From NCBI RefSeq assembly GCF_900109685.1, contig NZ_FOBB01000002.1, positions 1-64,000 of the forward strand: 64,000 bases of DNA, given 5' to 3'. The notes beneath the pieces are model-generated. The model searched no databases, was not told the origin of the DNA, and was given only the letters and a program-made list of their open reading frames with translations. The stretch comes from Chitinophaga rupis. GTDB lineage: Bacteria; Bacteroidota; Bacteroidia; Chitinophagales; Chitinophagaceae. Of the stretch, positions 24,124 through 33,840 are shown piece after piece (position 1 is the stretch's first letter; every line of letters begins with the position of its first letter). The position numbers and the translations under genes are program-made.

Positions 24124-26517
24124 ATGCTTAAGAATTACCTGAAAATTGCCCTGCGCAACCTGTGGAAGCATAAAGTATTCTCTTTCATAAACATCACCGG
24201 CCTTGCGGTTGGTATGACGGCCTGCTTCCTCATTTTCCTGTACGTTCATTTTGAATTAAGCTATGATAGCTTTCACACGAAGGCAGACCGCATTTACCGG
24301 CTGGCTACGGATGTGAAAACGCCTACAGAAGTTATACACAGCGGGATCACTAACATCCCGGTTGTACCAGCCATTAAAAATGATTTCCCGGAAGTGGAAT
24401 CTTATGTGCGGGTAGCCGACCTGGAGGTGCTGGTAAGGAAAGGGAACCTTAAATTCCAGGAGAGTAATATACGCGCAGTGGATTCTACCTTTTTCCGTGT
24501 GTTTGATTTTAAGCTGCTGAAAGGGGATATAGACAAGGCTTTGCAGGCACCCTTCAGCGTAGTGCTTACACAAACCACGGCAAAAAAATATTTTGGGAAG
24601 GAGGATCCGGTAGGACAAACACTCATGTTTGATACAGAAGATGGCGGCAGAACAGCTACGGTAACCGGCTTAATGGAGGACTTCCCGGAAAACTCGCAGA
24701 TAAAAGCAAGCATGCTGTTATCGATGCCCAGTCTTATACAGGTGTATGCAAAGAATTATGCGAATAACTGGACGAATCATCACCCCGCATCTTACCTGCT
24801 GCTGTACCCGAACACCAATCCCCAAACGCTGGAAGCAAAGCTGCCGGCCTTTTTTCAGCGCCACATCGGTGAAATGATGGCAAAGAACAAAATGTATTAC
24901 ACGCTTACCTTACACCCGCTGAAAGAGGTGTATCTGCATTTTGGCAACAAGGACTACAGCGGGGTGGATGGCAGCGAACGCAACGTGTATATTTTTTCTG
25001 TAGTGGCGGTGCTGATACTGCTGATAGCCTGTTTCAACTTTATTAACCTTACTACCGCCCGTGCAGCGGAACGTGCAAAAGAAGTGGGCATCCGCAAAGT
25101 GGTGGGCGCCCTGAGGCGCCAGCTTTCCCTGCAGTTCATCGGGGAATCCATTATACTTTGTTTCGGCGCTTTTTTATTAACCCTGATCCTCTCATCCATG
25201 CTGATACCCTTATTTAACCAGCTGGCCGGTAAAACGGTGAGCAAAGGCCTGTTCCAGAACTTACCTGCGATCGGGTGCCTGTGGCTGGGCGCAATGGGTA
25301 TTGGCTTGCTGGCAGGTAGCTACCCGGCATGGGTACTGTCAGCTTTCAGACCAGTAACGGTGCTGAAGGGGCGGTTCATTACCGGGGGCAAAGGTGTGCT
25401 GCTTAGAAAAGGGTTAGTAATAACACAGTTCACCATTTCCCTGACCTTAATAGCCGCTACCATAATCGTGTACCGGCAAATGAGCTATATGCGCAGCCAG
25501 GATCTTGGTTTTCAAAAAGACCAGATGCTGGTGATCAGCACTTTTACAGAAAAGCCTCAATATGCTTTCCGGGATGCCATCAGCCACCTGAAGGGGGTAA
25601 AGGGCACCACTTTTTCCAGCGCTGTACCGGGTGGCAGCAGTGCCAGCGCCTATACGAAGCTGGAGAATGTGAACAGCGAAATGCAGGAATCCAATATGGA
25701 TCTTTATTTCGTAGACTTTGATTATATCCGTCAATATAAACTGAAGCTGGCAGCAGGCCGCGCTTTTTCGCTGGATATGCCTACAGATTCTACCCAGGCC
25801 ATGGTCATTAATGAAGCCACTGCTAAAGTGCTTGGATACAGTACCCCGCAGCAGGCCATAGGCAGGCGTTTTAGCCAATGGGGGCGGGAAGGAAAGATCA
25901 TAGGGGTGTTAAAAGATTTCCATGTACGCTCCCTGCAGCAGGCAATAAAACCTTTAACCATGCGCATTGAGCCCGGCGACTTCTGGCAGCTTTCCGTACA
26001 TGTAACTGCGGATGGCCTGCCCAATACCATGGCTGCTATTGAAAAAGAATGGAATGCGCTGATACCGGGCCGCCCTTTCACCTATAACTTCCTGGATGCT
26101 TCTTTTGACAAGCAATACCGCGGCGAAGAACGTTTTGGTAACCTGTTCTTCTATTTTTCCATACTGGCCATTTTTGTGTCCTGCCTGGGTTTACTGGGCC
26201 TGGTAGCTTACAGCACGGTGCAGCGCACCAAGGAAATAGGCATCCGCAAAGTAATGGGCGCCTCTGTGCTGAATGTGGTAACGCTGCTTTCAAAAGACCT
26301 TATAAAACTGGTGCTCATAGCGGTTGTTATAGCGGTGCCGGTGGTATGGTATACCATGTACCAATGGCTGCAGGGTTTTGCTTACCGCACCACAGTGGAG
26401 TGGTGGGTATTTGCCCTATCCGGCCTGCTGGCAGTAGCTGTGGCCCTGTTCACTATCAGCTTCCAGTCTATAAAAGCCGCGCTGGTAAATCCTATACAAT
26501 CTTTAAGATCGGAGTAA
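24124..26517 (+). CDS. MacB/FtsX-type ABC transporter permease
   Basis: A 797-residue inner-membrane permease with the usual duplicated Bacteroidota layout. It has an N-terminal helix (KHKVFSFINITGLAVGMTAC) and a MacB-like periplasmic domain. A first FtsX core contains ERAKEVGIRKVVGALRRQLS; after two more helices and a second periplasmic domain, the C-terminal FtsX core contains QRTKEIGIRKVMGASVLNVV. Such proteins couple a cytoplasmic ATPase to mechanical work on the periplasmic side or to export of lipids, peptides or drugs. No ATPase gene is adjacent, so it must use one encoded elsewhere. ATG 24124 is preferred because the preceding 44 codons show no sensible N-terminus and include the palindromic operator. 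Confidence 0.9.
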   Translation: MLKNYLKIALRNLWKHKVFSFINITGLAVGMTACFLIFLYVHFELSYDSFHTKADRIYRLATDVKTPTEVIHSGITNIPVVPAIKNDFPEVESYVRVADLEVLVRKGNLKFQESNIRAVDSTFFRVFDFKLLKGDIDKALQAPFSVVLTQTTAKKYFGKEDPVGQTLMFDTEDGGRTATVTGLMEDFPENSQIKASMLLSMPSLIQVYAKNYANNWTNHHPASYLLLYPNTNPQTLEAKLPAFFQRHIGEMMAKNKMYYTLTLHPLKEVYLHFGNKDYSGVDGSERNVYIFSVVAVLILLIACFNFINLTTARAAERAKEVGIRKVVGALRRQLSLQFIGESIILCFGAFLLTLILSSMLIPLFNQLAGKTVSKGLFQNLPAIGCLWLGAMGIGLLAGSYPAWVLSAFRPVTVLKGRFITGGKGVLLRKGLVITQFTISLTLIAATIIVYRQMSYMRSQDLGFQKDQMLVISTFTEKPQYAFRDAISHLKGVKGTTFSSAVPGGSSASAYTKLENVNSEMQESNMDLYFVDFDYIRQYKLKLAAGRAFSLDMPTDSTQAMVINEATAKVLGYSTPQQAIGRRFSQWGREGKIIGVLKDFHVRSLQQAIKPLTMRIEPGDFWQLSVHVTADGLPNTMAAIEKEWNALIPGRPFTYNFLDASFDKQYRGEERFGNLFFYFSILAIFVSCLGLLGLVAYSTVQRTKEIGIRKVMGASVLNVVTLLSKDLIKLVLIAVVIAVPVVWYTMYQWLQGFAYRTTVEWWVFALSGLLAVAVALFTISFQSIKAALVNPIQSLRSE

Positions 26518-26619
26518 ATAGCACGAATTCGATGCGTAGTGGATTACCGACCACGCACGATAAATAGCAGGTTATTTTTGGCTAGTGTGGCGTTAACCAG
26601 CTAATGATAGTGATAATGT

Positions 26620-26648
26620 AATGGACCTATCTCAAAGACAGGTCCATT
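26620..26648. terminator. Hairpin between the permease and a convergent lipoprotein gene
   Basis: AATGGACCT and AGGTCCATT form a perfect 9-bp stem, extended inside by TCT/AGA across one A-C mismatch. It lies between a plus-strand stop (26517) and a minus-strand stop (26663), so it can serve both. The following T-run is short. Confidence 0.7.
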
Positions 26649-26662
26649 TATGTTGGCAGATA

Positions 26663-27226
26663 TTAGTATCTGCTAAAAGTGATTTTGGACAAGAATATGT
26701 TAGCACCAGCAGGTGAACTTTTTACTTCTGCGCGGTATTTAGTTACGCCGGTGACGCCACCCCCACTTATTGTTTCTGTCGCAGTGCCTATAGTGGTTAC
26801 AATTTCATCAGTACTTACGGTTCCCTGTGTTTGTGCATAGGTCCATGTTGTGAATTGATCCCATCCGGTATACTCTAAAGTTGAGGACCACACGCCACGT
26901 ACGGTACCGCCGAAACCAAATTCAACAGTATAGAAACTGGGTAGGGCCTTTGATTCCATCTGGCTAAAGTGGGCTGTTATTTTGTAATTGGTAACTGTCC
27001 CGTCCTGAGAGTGTTCAATGGTTTGGGCCGCCGTTTCTTCTGATATCGGAAAGGGAGTAGTTGGATCAACTGCAAAGATGCGGGAAGTCGAATCTAGTGT
27101 CGTCTCTTGATGGACCAGTAGGTTAGACGTTTTTTGAATGGATGTAAGCTTTACTTGTTCGGTTTTCTGGCAGGCAGTAATAAATACCAGCATTCCCGTT
27201 AGGGATAAAACAGATGTTTTCATCAT
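26663..27226 (-). CDS. Hypothetical lipoprotein, 187 aa
   Basis: The function is not recognised. The N-terminus is a lipoprotein signal: MMKTSVLSLTGMLVFITAC with lipobox ITAC and acylated Cys19, followed by QKTEQ. The mature part is threonine/serine rich and beta-predicted, with a glycine-rich turn (TVEFGFGGTVRGVWSS) and an IGTATETISGGGVTGVTKY stretch, and ends in a short strand with Phe-Ser-Arg-Tyr. It was probably anchored in the outer or inner membrane facing the periplasm. It is transcribed after the exported protein at 27248 (21 bp gap), so the two may form an operon. Confidence 0.65.
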   Translation of the reverse strand: MMKTSVLSLTGMLVFITACQKTEQVKLTSIQKTSNLLVHQETTLDSTSRIFAVDPTTPFPISEETAAQTIEHSQDGTVTNYKITAHFSQMESKALPSFYTVEFGFGGTVRGVWSSTLEYTGWDQFTTWTYAQTQGTVSTDEIVTTIGTATETISGGGVTGVTKYRAEVKSSPAGANIFLSKITFSRY

Positions 27227-27247
27227 TTAAGATTTAAGTGTTGGAAA

Positions 27248-27991
27248 TTATTTTGAGCGTGTATGGTCTTGTATAATGGCGGTTGAAGAAAAAGTGAAAA
27301 GGGAATCCTGTAGCGGCTGACCTTTTACTTCCGAAATAGCAATGATCATTCTTGAACCTGAATTTTGACCCTTTGCATTTTTTAAAGAAAAATTTACAGC
27401 CACAATAGGGTATTTAAATGCTGGAGCAAAGATGGCCAGGGGCGATACCATAGGTAATTTTTCTTTAGCATATTTAAAGTAGCAGGTATCCGTACCATTG
27501 CGGATAACTTGCATAATAAGCGGATGTAGCTTAACTCCAGTAATTTTTATATGAGCATTTTTTTCAGTAAACATGGTCCTGTAAAATATCTCATCACCTT
27601 TATCTTTTAAGGAGTCAATGGTAACATAGCGTTTTAAATATTGCAAATCAAATGTATAGGCAAGTTTACGTATAACATCAAATACGCAAGCTGGCCTGGA
27701 ACGGTTAATAGTTAGTTCTGTTGAATTACCTCCATTATGTACAACTGACGTAATGGGCGCCTCAATGGATTCTTTTCTGAAAACCTTGTTTTTTTTTACA
27801 TAGTAAACATAATGTTCGTATAACTTTCCATGCGCATCAAAGCGCAGGCTATCGCTTTTTGGAACTATATACATTTTTACTTGTAATGAACCTTCGCCCA
27901 GGTTAACAGGCAGTATGGATTGTGCTTTTGCGGTGGAAAAAATAAGCATTAAGGTACAGGGCAGCAGGGTACGATAACGGGTAAAAAACAT
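27248..27991 (-). CDS. Hypothetical exported protein, 247 aa
   Basis: The function is not recognised. A signal peptide (FFTRYRTLLPCTLMLIFSTA, cleavage near AKAQ) is followed by a beta-rich mature protein with segments LRFDAHGKLYEHYVYYVKKN, YFKYAKEKLPMVSPLAIFAP and MIIAISEVKGQPL. The pattern loosely resembles GLPGLI-type periplasmic proteins of Bacteroidota, but no motif is decisive. The ATG at 27991 is chosen; a longer TTG-started frame exists. It is divergent from the ECF sigma gene and upstream of the lipoprotein gene at 26663, so these two may be a cell-envelope pair. Confidence 0.6.
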   Translation of the reverse strand: MFFTRYRTLLPCTLMLIFSTAKAQSILPVNLGEGSLQVKMYIVPKSDSLRFDAHGKLYEHYVYYVKKNKVFRKESIEAPITSVVHNGGNSTELTINRSRPACVFDVIRKLAYTFDLQYLKRYVTIDSLKDKGDEIFYRTMFTEKNAHIKITGVKLHPLIMQVIRNGTDTCYFKYAKEKLPMVSPLAIFAPAFKYPIVAVNFSLKNAKGQNSGSRMIIAISEVKGQPLQDSLFTFSSTAIIQDHTRSK

Positions 27992-28096
27992 TCTTACGGA
28001 CTTTAAGGGTTTCAATAACAACAGTTGAAAAGTAGAAATTTTTCCTTCAAAAAAAAATTTTAAAATCGCCCTTAATACCTTACTAAGTATTAAATA

Positions 28097-28127
28097 TTGT
28101 AATGGTTTCTCATTTTTACTATTTTTA
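28097..28127 (+). promoter_or_regulatory. Promoter candidate for the ECF sigma gene
   Basis: TTG at 28097-28099, 20 nt, TATTTTTA at 28120-28127, which differs from TAnnTTTG only in the last base. The expected start is about 25 nt before the sigma-factor TTG codon. Confidence 0.35.
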
Positions 28128-28147
28128 TCCGGTAGTAAAGTAAATCC

Positions 28148-28162
28148 AGGAGGTAAATTTTG
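28148..28162 (+). promoter_or_regulatory. Strong Shine-Dalgarno site paired with a TTG start codon
   Basis: AGGAGG at 28148-28153, six-nt spacer, TTG at 28160. This fixes the sigma-factor start at a non-ATG codon. Perfect Shine-Dalgarno sequences are uncommon in this phylum, so the pairing with a weak start codon suggests tuned translation. Confidence 0.7.
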
Positions 28163-28750
28163 AGTGCAGAAGAGGCACCTTTAGCGGAAGAGCAGGTGTT
28201 ATTGAAAAAAGTATCGGCAGGCGATGAAGCTGCCTTTACCCTGTTATTCAACCAATACTATCCGCTGCTGTCTACACATGTATTCCGCATCACCCGCTCA
28301 TTACCTGAAACGGAAGAAATTGTGCAGGATGTATTCTTCAAGATCTGGATGACCAGGGAAAGCCTTGGTAATATCGCTGCCTTCAGGCCCTACCTGTGGG
28401 TAATGGCTAAGAACCGGGCCCTGAACGCTTTACAGAAAACGGCCCGTGAAAGAAGTAACCGTACCGCTTACCTGCAGGAATACACGGAAACAGAAAAAGA
28501 GGATGACCTGCATACCCTGCATTCCCTGATAGATGAAGCCATTCACCACCTGCCACCCCAGCAGAAAAAAGTATACCTGCTTAGCCGCCGGCAGCGCCTG
28601 CGCCAGGCCGAAATAGCCGCCCAAACCGGGCTTACCGTGCCTACCGTTAAAAAATATATGCAGCTGGCCGTAGCCGCCATCAGCGATTATATAAAAGAGC
28701 GTCACCCACTGATTACCATCCCTTTATTATTGCTCCGGAAATTTTTATAG
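28160..28750 (+). CDS. ECF RNA polymerase sigma factor (FecI-like)
   Basis: An extracytoplasmic-function sigma factor of 196 residues. Region 2 (about 20-90) includes DEAAFTLLFNQYYPLLSTHV, ETEEIVQDVFFKIWMTRE and YLWVMAKNRALNAL. Region 4 (about 125-180) includes IHHLPPQQKKVYLLSRRQR, AEIAAQTGLTVPTVKKYMQ. It should direct RNA polymerase to the transport genes downstream. It is the first gene of the order sigma - fecR - susC - susD - protease, the standard Bacteroidota cell-surface-signalling arrangement. Start: TTG with an ideal ribosome binding site; no ATG fits. Activity is expected to be held by the FecR protein encoded 71 bp downstream. Confidence 0.93.
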   Translation: MSAEEAPLAEEQVLLKKVSAGDEAAFTLLFNQYYPLLSTHVFRITRSLPETEEIVQDVFFKIWMTRESLGNIAAFRPYLWVMAKNRALNALQKTARERSNRTAYLQEYTETEKEDDLHTLHSLIDEAIHHLPPQQKKVYLLSRRQRLRQAEIAAQTGLTVPTVKKYMQLAVAAISDYIKERHPLITIPLLLLRKFL

Positions 28751-28821
28751 ATTTTTTTACTGCCCTATATCTACTTTTTCACTTCCCGTTTTGTCCTATA
28801 TACAAACCACCAATCTGATCC

Positions 28822-29982
28822 ATGACATCCAGGGAACGTATTCAACATTTATTTGAGCTTTACTACAACGACAGGATCACCACGGAAGAAGAAGCGGAAC
28901 TGATGGAGTTAATGGCCAGCGATCCCGGCTCGCCGGCGCAGCTATCAGCACTGCTGCAGCAGCAATGGGAAGCGCTGTCTATAGCAGATGAGCGTTTCAG
29001 CAAGGAAACAGGTCAGCCCTTATTACTGAATATTTTAGGCGCTCCGCAAAAACGGGTAATACCGCTGTACCGCTATGGCTGGGCCGCAGCAGCGGTTATA
29101 GGAGTGCTGCTGGTGGCCGGTGCTATTATCTGGCAGCAGCGCTTAGCCACCCGGCAGGAAATAAGCCAGGCAGCAGTACCCGTTATTTTGCCCGGCAGCA
29201 ATAAAGCCGTGCTTACCCTGGCAGATGGTTCCAGGGTGATGCTGGACAGCGCCGGTAACCGCACCATTCAACAGGGCAATGCTACGGTGAGCCAGCAGGG
29301 CGGTCACTTACTGTATAATGCCGCAAACAGCGGCGCGCTGTTAAGCTATAATACCCTTACAACGCCCAGGGGCGGGCAGTTCCGCTTAACCCTGCCGGAT
29401 GGTACGGGCGTATGGCTGAATGCCGCATCGTCCATTACATACCCCACGGCCTTTACCGGTGCAGAACGTAGTGTAACGGTAACCGGGGAAGTGTACTTTG
29501 AAGTAGCGCAAATGGCTAACAAACCTTTTATGGTAACAGCCAACCATACCGCCATACAGGTGCTGGGCACCAGCTTTAACATAAACGCCTATACGGATGA
29601 AGCCACGGTAAATACCACCCTGCTGCAAGGCAGCATTAAAGTAACAGCCGGCGCTGCAGGCCAGGTGCTGCAACCCGGTCAGCAGGCGCAAACCACTGCC
29701 AGTGGCAGCCTGCAGGTGCTGAGCCATGCGGATACCGACCAGGCCATAGCCTGGAAGAACGGCAGCTTTAACTTCAGCGGCAAAGGACTGCCGGAAGTAA
29801 TGCGGCAGCTGGCCCGCTGGTATGATATAGAAGTGGTGTTCAGCGGCAAAGTGCCGGTACGCAAGTTCGGCGGGGAAATACAACGCAGCCTGCCCCTGTC
29901 TGAAGTGCTGGAAATACTGCAAACAATGGATGTGAAATTTAAAATAGAAAATGAAAAGAAGCTAATCGTATTGCCCGGCTAA
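28822..29982 (+). CDS. FecR-family anti-sigma factor
   Basis: A 386-residue membrane anti-sigma factor. An N-terminal cytoplasmic helical part (about 1-75) binds the sigma factor; a single membrane helix follows (AAAVIGVLLVAGAIIW, about 90-105). The periplasmic FecR domain has LADGSRVMLDSAGNRTI, LTLPDGTGVWLNAASSITYP, VTGEVYFEVAQ and VLGTSFNINAYTDE. A C-terminal DUF4974-like segment (GLPEVMRQLARWYDIEVVF) ends the protein; it resembles the STN fold and is expected to meet the STN domain of the SusC encoded next. Signal transfer from the transporter would release the sigma factor. Confidence 0.94.
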   Translation: MTSRERIQHLFELYYNDRITTEEEAELMELMASDPGSPAQLSALLQQQWEALSIADERFSKETGQPLLLNILGAPQKRVIPLYRYGWAAAAVIGVLLVAGAIIWQQRLATRQEISQAAVPVILPGSNKAVLTLADGSRVMLDSAGNRTIQQGNATVSQQGGHLLYNAANSGALLSYNTLTTPRGGQFRLTLPDGTGVWLNAASSITYPTAFTGAERSVTVTGEVYFEVAQMANKPFMVTANHTAIQVLGTSFNINAYTDEATVNTTLLQGSIKVTAGAAGQVLQPGQQAQTTASGSLQVLSHADTDQAIAWKNGSFNFSGKGLPEVMRQLARWYDIEVVFSGKVPVRKFGGEIQRSLPLSEVLEILQTMDVKFKIENEKKLIVLPG

Positions 29983-30010
29983 CCTACGGGCAAACCCGCG
30001 CCAAAAAGAA

Positions 30011-30036
30011 GCCGTTCTACGGGGAGGTAGAACGGC
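30011..30036. repeat. Perfect hairpin between fecR and susC
   Basis: GCCGTTCTAC (30011-30020), loop GGGGAG, GTAGAACGGC (30027-30036). It starts 29 nt after the fecR stop and 78 nt before the SusC ATG. No U-tract follows. It could be a partial transcript barrier or an RNA-processing/stability element that separates sigma/fecR expression from transporter expression. Confidence 0.6.
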
Positions 30037-30113
30037 AGAGCGTTTGGCCGGTTTAGAATAAGGTCTGCTGAAAGACACAATTATTATAATCAACCAAAAA
30101 CCTTTACAAAAGT

Positions 30114-33100
30114 ATGCATTTTAAGACTTTTTGTAACCGGGAGGTTATTGCCATGCCTGTAGGCAGCAATAACCGGTTGTCGGGGGACGACAATTTAAAG
30201 GACAACCGCCGGTTACGTACTCTAACACTGCGTGTTATGAAGTTATCAACCATCATCTTGCTGGCCGCCTGCTTGCAGGTAAGCGCCAGCAGCTATTCGC
30301 AGACCGTTACCTATACCTGCAGGAATGAGTCATTGGTGAATGTATTTAAGGCCATCAAACAGCAAACCGGCTACGTGGTTTTTTATGACCAGGGCATGGT
30401 GGATACGCTGCAGGGCGTAACGCTGAATGCAAAGGAACAGCCGCTGAAAAGCTTTATGAACGAGGCTTTGCAGGACCTGCCTTTAAGTTACACCTTTAAG
30501 GACCGGACCATTGTGATCAGCAAAAAGTCTGTCATAAACCAGCTGCTGGACCGCGCCGCACAGGAAAAGCCACAGTATATTTTCGGCCGTTTGCTGGATG
30601 AGGAAAGCCAGCCGATTGAAAATGCATCCCTGACCTTACAGCCGCTGGGCCTGCATGTTGTAACAGATGCGGCAGGCAGCTTTTCTTTTGGTGAAGTACC
30701 GCCGGGCAACTATACGCTGGTGATCACCCACATCAGCTATTCCAAACTGGAAAAGAAAATAAAGGTAAAAGGAGAAACGGTAGACCTGCGCCTGGTGATG
30801 TACAAACAAAGGTTTGAGCTGGGACCGGTGGAGGTAAGCGTTGCCAGCACCGGTTATCAGAAGATCAACCGCTATACATCCACCGGCTCTTACACCCTTA
30901 TCACTGCAAAAGAAATTGATGCCAACCCTTCCATTAACCTGGCTGAAAGGCTGGAAGGTAAAGTGCCCGGCGTACATTTTGACCTGGCCAATAACCGCAT
31001 ACAGATCAGGGGCGCCAATAACTTTGCCACTGGTAAAGATAGAAATGTAAGCACGCCGCTGATCGTTATTGATGGTTTCCCTGCCATTGAGCAGAACCTG
31101 GCTAACTATCCCGGTTCTCCTTTGGGTGAAGGTGCTGTAAGCCCAAACTCCCGCAGTGGAATACCCATCAGCAATGCTACCATATTAAGCATTTTTAACC
31201 CGGCCGATATCCAGAGCATCACTTTTCTGAAAGATGCGGCAGCAGCGTCTATCTGGGGTTCCAGGGCAGCTAATGGTGTAATAGTGATTGAAACTAAAAA
31301 GGGTGTGAAAGGCCGTACCAGCGTAACGGCCAGCTCCACTATCAGTGTTTCATCTACACCGGATATGAGCAAGGCCAATATGATGAACAGCGCACAGTAT
31401 GTGGATTTTGAGAAAGAGCTGTATGAGAAGGGATATTTTAAATCCGATCCTACCACGAATTGGCGCTATCCGAATGTGGATGATGCAGCATTGGCCATGT
31501 ATGCGGCCCAACGCGGGGATATTACTTCCACACAGCTGGATGCAAAGCTGCAGGAGCTTTCACAACGTAACAATAGTAGCCAGCTGCGCAAATACCTGAT
31601 GCAGCAGGCGGTTACACAGCAATATAATTTGTCGCTGTCCGGCGGCGCAGGCAATACCAGCTATTATATTTCCGGCAATTACTCCGCTAACTCGCCGGTG
31701 TTTAAGAACAACAGCAGCAAAAATTATTTATTACTGGCCAACCTTACCAATGATTTCTTTAACAGGCGCCTGACCATTACCACCGGTTTAAACCAGGTGT
31801 ATAGCGACCGTATGGTGAACAATGCTGCGCAAACAGCCATGAGCCCTGGTAACCTGGGCCTGCGGCCTTATGATATGCTGGTGGATGAGCAGGGTAAACC
31901 TATAAACCGTGCTATTGATTATATGCCGCATGTGGTGGATAGCCTCACCAAACTGGGCATGATCCCCTGGACCTACAGCCCGTTTGAGGAGCTGCAATCC
32001 AGCAACATTTACAAAACCACGGCCACCCGCCTCACTTCCCAGATCAGGGGTAAGATCACAGACTGGCTGGAGCTTGACTTTTCTGGTATGTACCAGCGTA
32101 ACCTGGTAGACATGAGCAACCTGCAAAAGCAGAACTCTTATGTAGTGAAAAGCCTTATTAACACCGGCACTTCCTTCACCAATGGCAAGCCTGTTTACGG
32201 CGTTCCGTTGGGGGGCATTATGTATACCAGCCATACGGCAACGGAAGATTATTCACTGCGGGGACAGCTAAGCATTGACAAACGCTTTTACGAAAAGCAC
32301 CAGTTCAATATGATTGCCGGTACAGAGATCCGCCAATCCACCGGCAGCGGTTACAGCCAGGGACATTTTGGATTTGATGAAGATACCTATAACGCTGTAT
32401 CCGTGAACCCTACCACGCCTTATAAAACATTTTATGGCAGCACTGCTACCATTGGTGCGCAGCAATCCAACATACAAGTGAACAAGGCGCGTTACCTTTC
32501 CTATTACGGAAATGCTTCCTATACCTATAATTACCGTTACACTGCCTCTGGCAGCCTGCGGTTTGATGATCACAACCTGGTAGGCGTGGAGCGCAGGAAC
32601 AGGGCCAAACCATTATGGTCAGCAGGTTTGAAATGGGATCTGAAACGGGAATCGTTCCTGGAAAATGTGCGCTGGGTAAATGGCCTGGATGTACGCGCTT
32701 CATTGGGCACAGGTGGCACCATTCCCATGTCGGCCACACCATTTGCGATCATTAGCCTGGTAGCTCCGGATGGCATTACACAGGCACAACCCGGCGCTTA
32801 CGTGGGGCTGCCTGCAAACCGCGACCTGAGCTGGGAAACTACCCGTACCCTGAACTTTGGAACAGATGCAACCCTGTTTGCCGGCCGGTTAATGGTAACC
32901 ATGGATATCTATAACAAACATTCTTATGGCATCTTATCCAGCCTGCCTATTAATCCTACCTATGGCTGGGACTTCCTATCCTACAACGCGGCGGATATGC
33001 GCAGCCATGGTGTGGAATTCAGCGTAAGCGGGGATGTGCTGAGAAGCAGGGACTGGAACTGGAATGCCAGCTTTAATATTACCTACAGCACTAATAAAGT

Positions 33101-33827
33101 AACGGACAACCGTTTCCCGAACAAAACCACATCGCCTTCAGGATCGCCGGTTGTTGCCACCGGTTACCCTACGGATAATCTGTTTGTGTACCGCTGGGCA
33201 GGCCTGGATAACCAGGGACAGTCGCAGATCTATGACCGTAATGGTAAGATCATTCCTTCTTCCGAAACAACGGATTTTACGCCGGAAGATCTGTTATATG
33301 CCGGGCGCACTACAGCACCCTGGTTTGGCGGCTTTTCGCAGAACCTGCGCTGGAAGCAGTTCTCACTGGGTATGCAGCTCTCTTATTACATGGGATACAA
33401 GGTGCTGAAAAATGACATCAATATCAGTAATTACCCTACCGGCAGTGAATCCAGCGGCTTCCTTACTACCAGCAAAACCCTGGTGAACCGCTGGCGCAAA
33501 CCCGGTGATGAAGCCTTTACCAATGTACCGGGCCTTATGAACTTCAATGGCACCAGCATACAACGTTACATGACGTCGTCTGTGAATGTGATTGACGGAG
33601 ATCATATACGCCTGCAGATGGTGTCGCTGGGATACACGCTGCCCAACGCAGTGCTGAACCGCATAAAGGTAATGAAGTCGCTGAGCGTGCGGGCCTCCGC
33701 TAACAACCTGGGCATCATCTGGCGTAAGAATAAAGAGCATATAGACCCGGATTACATGTTCTCAGGAGCTTATACCAGCTGGCCGCCGGTGAGGAATTAT
33801 TCTTTCAATGTCAATGTTACTTTCTAA
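30114..33827 (+). CDS. SusC-family transporter with N-terminal STN signalling domain
   Basis: A 1237-residue TonB-dependent outer-membrane transporter and signal transducer. A long N-terminal region before the signal peptide core (MKLSTIILLAACLQVSASSY) is typical of STN-containing SusC proteins in this family. The STN domain (about residues 65-140) starts CRNESLVNVFKAIKQQTGYV. A carboxypeptidase-like regulatory domain follows (about 155-235). The plug contains IQIRGANNFATGKDR and the SusC signature TFLKDAAAASIWGSRAANG. A barrel completes it. The STN domain should contact the FecR periplasmic domain and report substrate binding. It is followed by its SusD. Confidence 0.95.
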   Translation: MHFKTFCNREVIAMPVGSNNRLSGDDNLKDNRRLRTLTLRVMKLSTIILLAACLQVSASSYSQTVTYTCRNESLVNVFKAIKQQTGYVVFYDQGMVDTLQGVTLNAKEQPLKSFMNEALQDLPLSYTFKDRTIVISKKSVINQLLDRAAQEKPQYIFGRLLDEESQPIENASLTLQPLGLHVVTDAAGSFSFGEVPPGNYTLVITHISYSKLEKKIKVKGETVDLRLVMYKQRFELGPVEVSVASTGYQKINRYTSTGSYTLITAKEIDANPSINLAERLEGKVPGVHFDLANNRIQIRGANNFATGKDRNVSTPLIVIDGFPAIEQNLANYPGSPLGEGAVSPNSRSGIPISNATILSIFNPADIQSITFLKDAAAASIWGSRAANGVIVIETKKGVKGRTSVTASSTISVSSTPDMSKANMMNSAQYVDFEKELYEKGYFKSDPTTNWRYPNVDDAALAMYAAQRGDITSTQLDAKLQELSQRNNSSQLRKYLMQQAVTQQYNLSLSGGAGNTSYYISGNYSANSPVFKNNSSKNYLLLANLTNDFFNRRLTITTGLNQVYSDRMVNNAAQTAMSPGNLGLRPYDMLVDEQGKPINRAIDYMPHVVDSLTKLGMIPWTYSPFEELQSSNIYKTTATRLTSQIRGKITDWLELDFSGMYQRNLVDMSNLQKQNSYVVKSLINTGTSFTNGKPVYGVPLGGIMYTSHTATEDYSLRGQLSIDKRFYEKHQFNMIAGTEIRQSTGSGYSQGHFGFDEDTYNAVSVNPTTPYKTFYGSTATIGAQQSNIQVNKARYLSYYGNASYTYNYRYTASGSLRFDDHNLVGVERRNRAKPLWSAGLKWDLKRESFLENVRWVNGLDVRASLGTGGTIPMSATPFAIISLVAPDGITQAQPGAYVGLPANRDLSWETTRTLNFGTDATLFAGRLMVTMDIYNKHSYGILSSLPINPTYGWDFLSYNAADMRSHGVEFSVSGDVLRSRDWNWNASFNITYSTNKVTDNRFPNKTTSPSGSPVVATGYPTDNLFVYRWAGLDNQGQSQIYDRNGKIIPSSETTDFTPEDLLYAGRTTAPWFGGFSQNLRWKQFSLGMQLSYYMGYKVLKNDINISNYPTGSESSGFLTTSKTLVNRWRKPGDEAFTNVPGLMNFNGTSIQRYMTSSVNVIDGDHIRLQMVSLGYTLPNAVLNRIKVMKSLSVRASANNLGIIWRKNKEHIDPDYMFSGAYTSWPPVRNYSFNVNVTF

Positions 33828-33840
33828 ATACTTGCCAATA

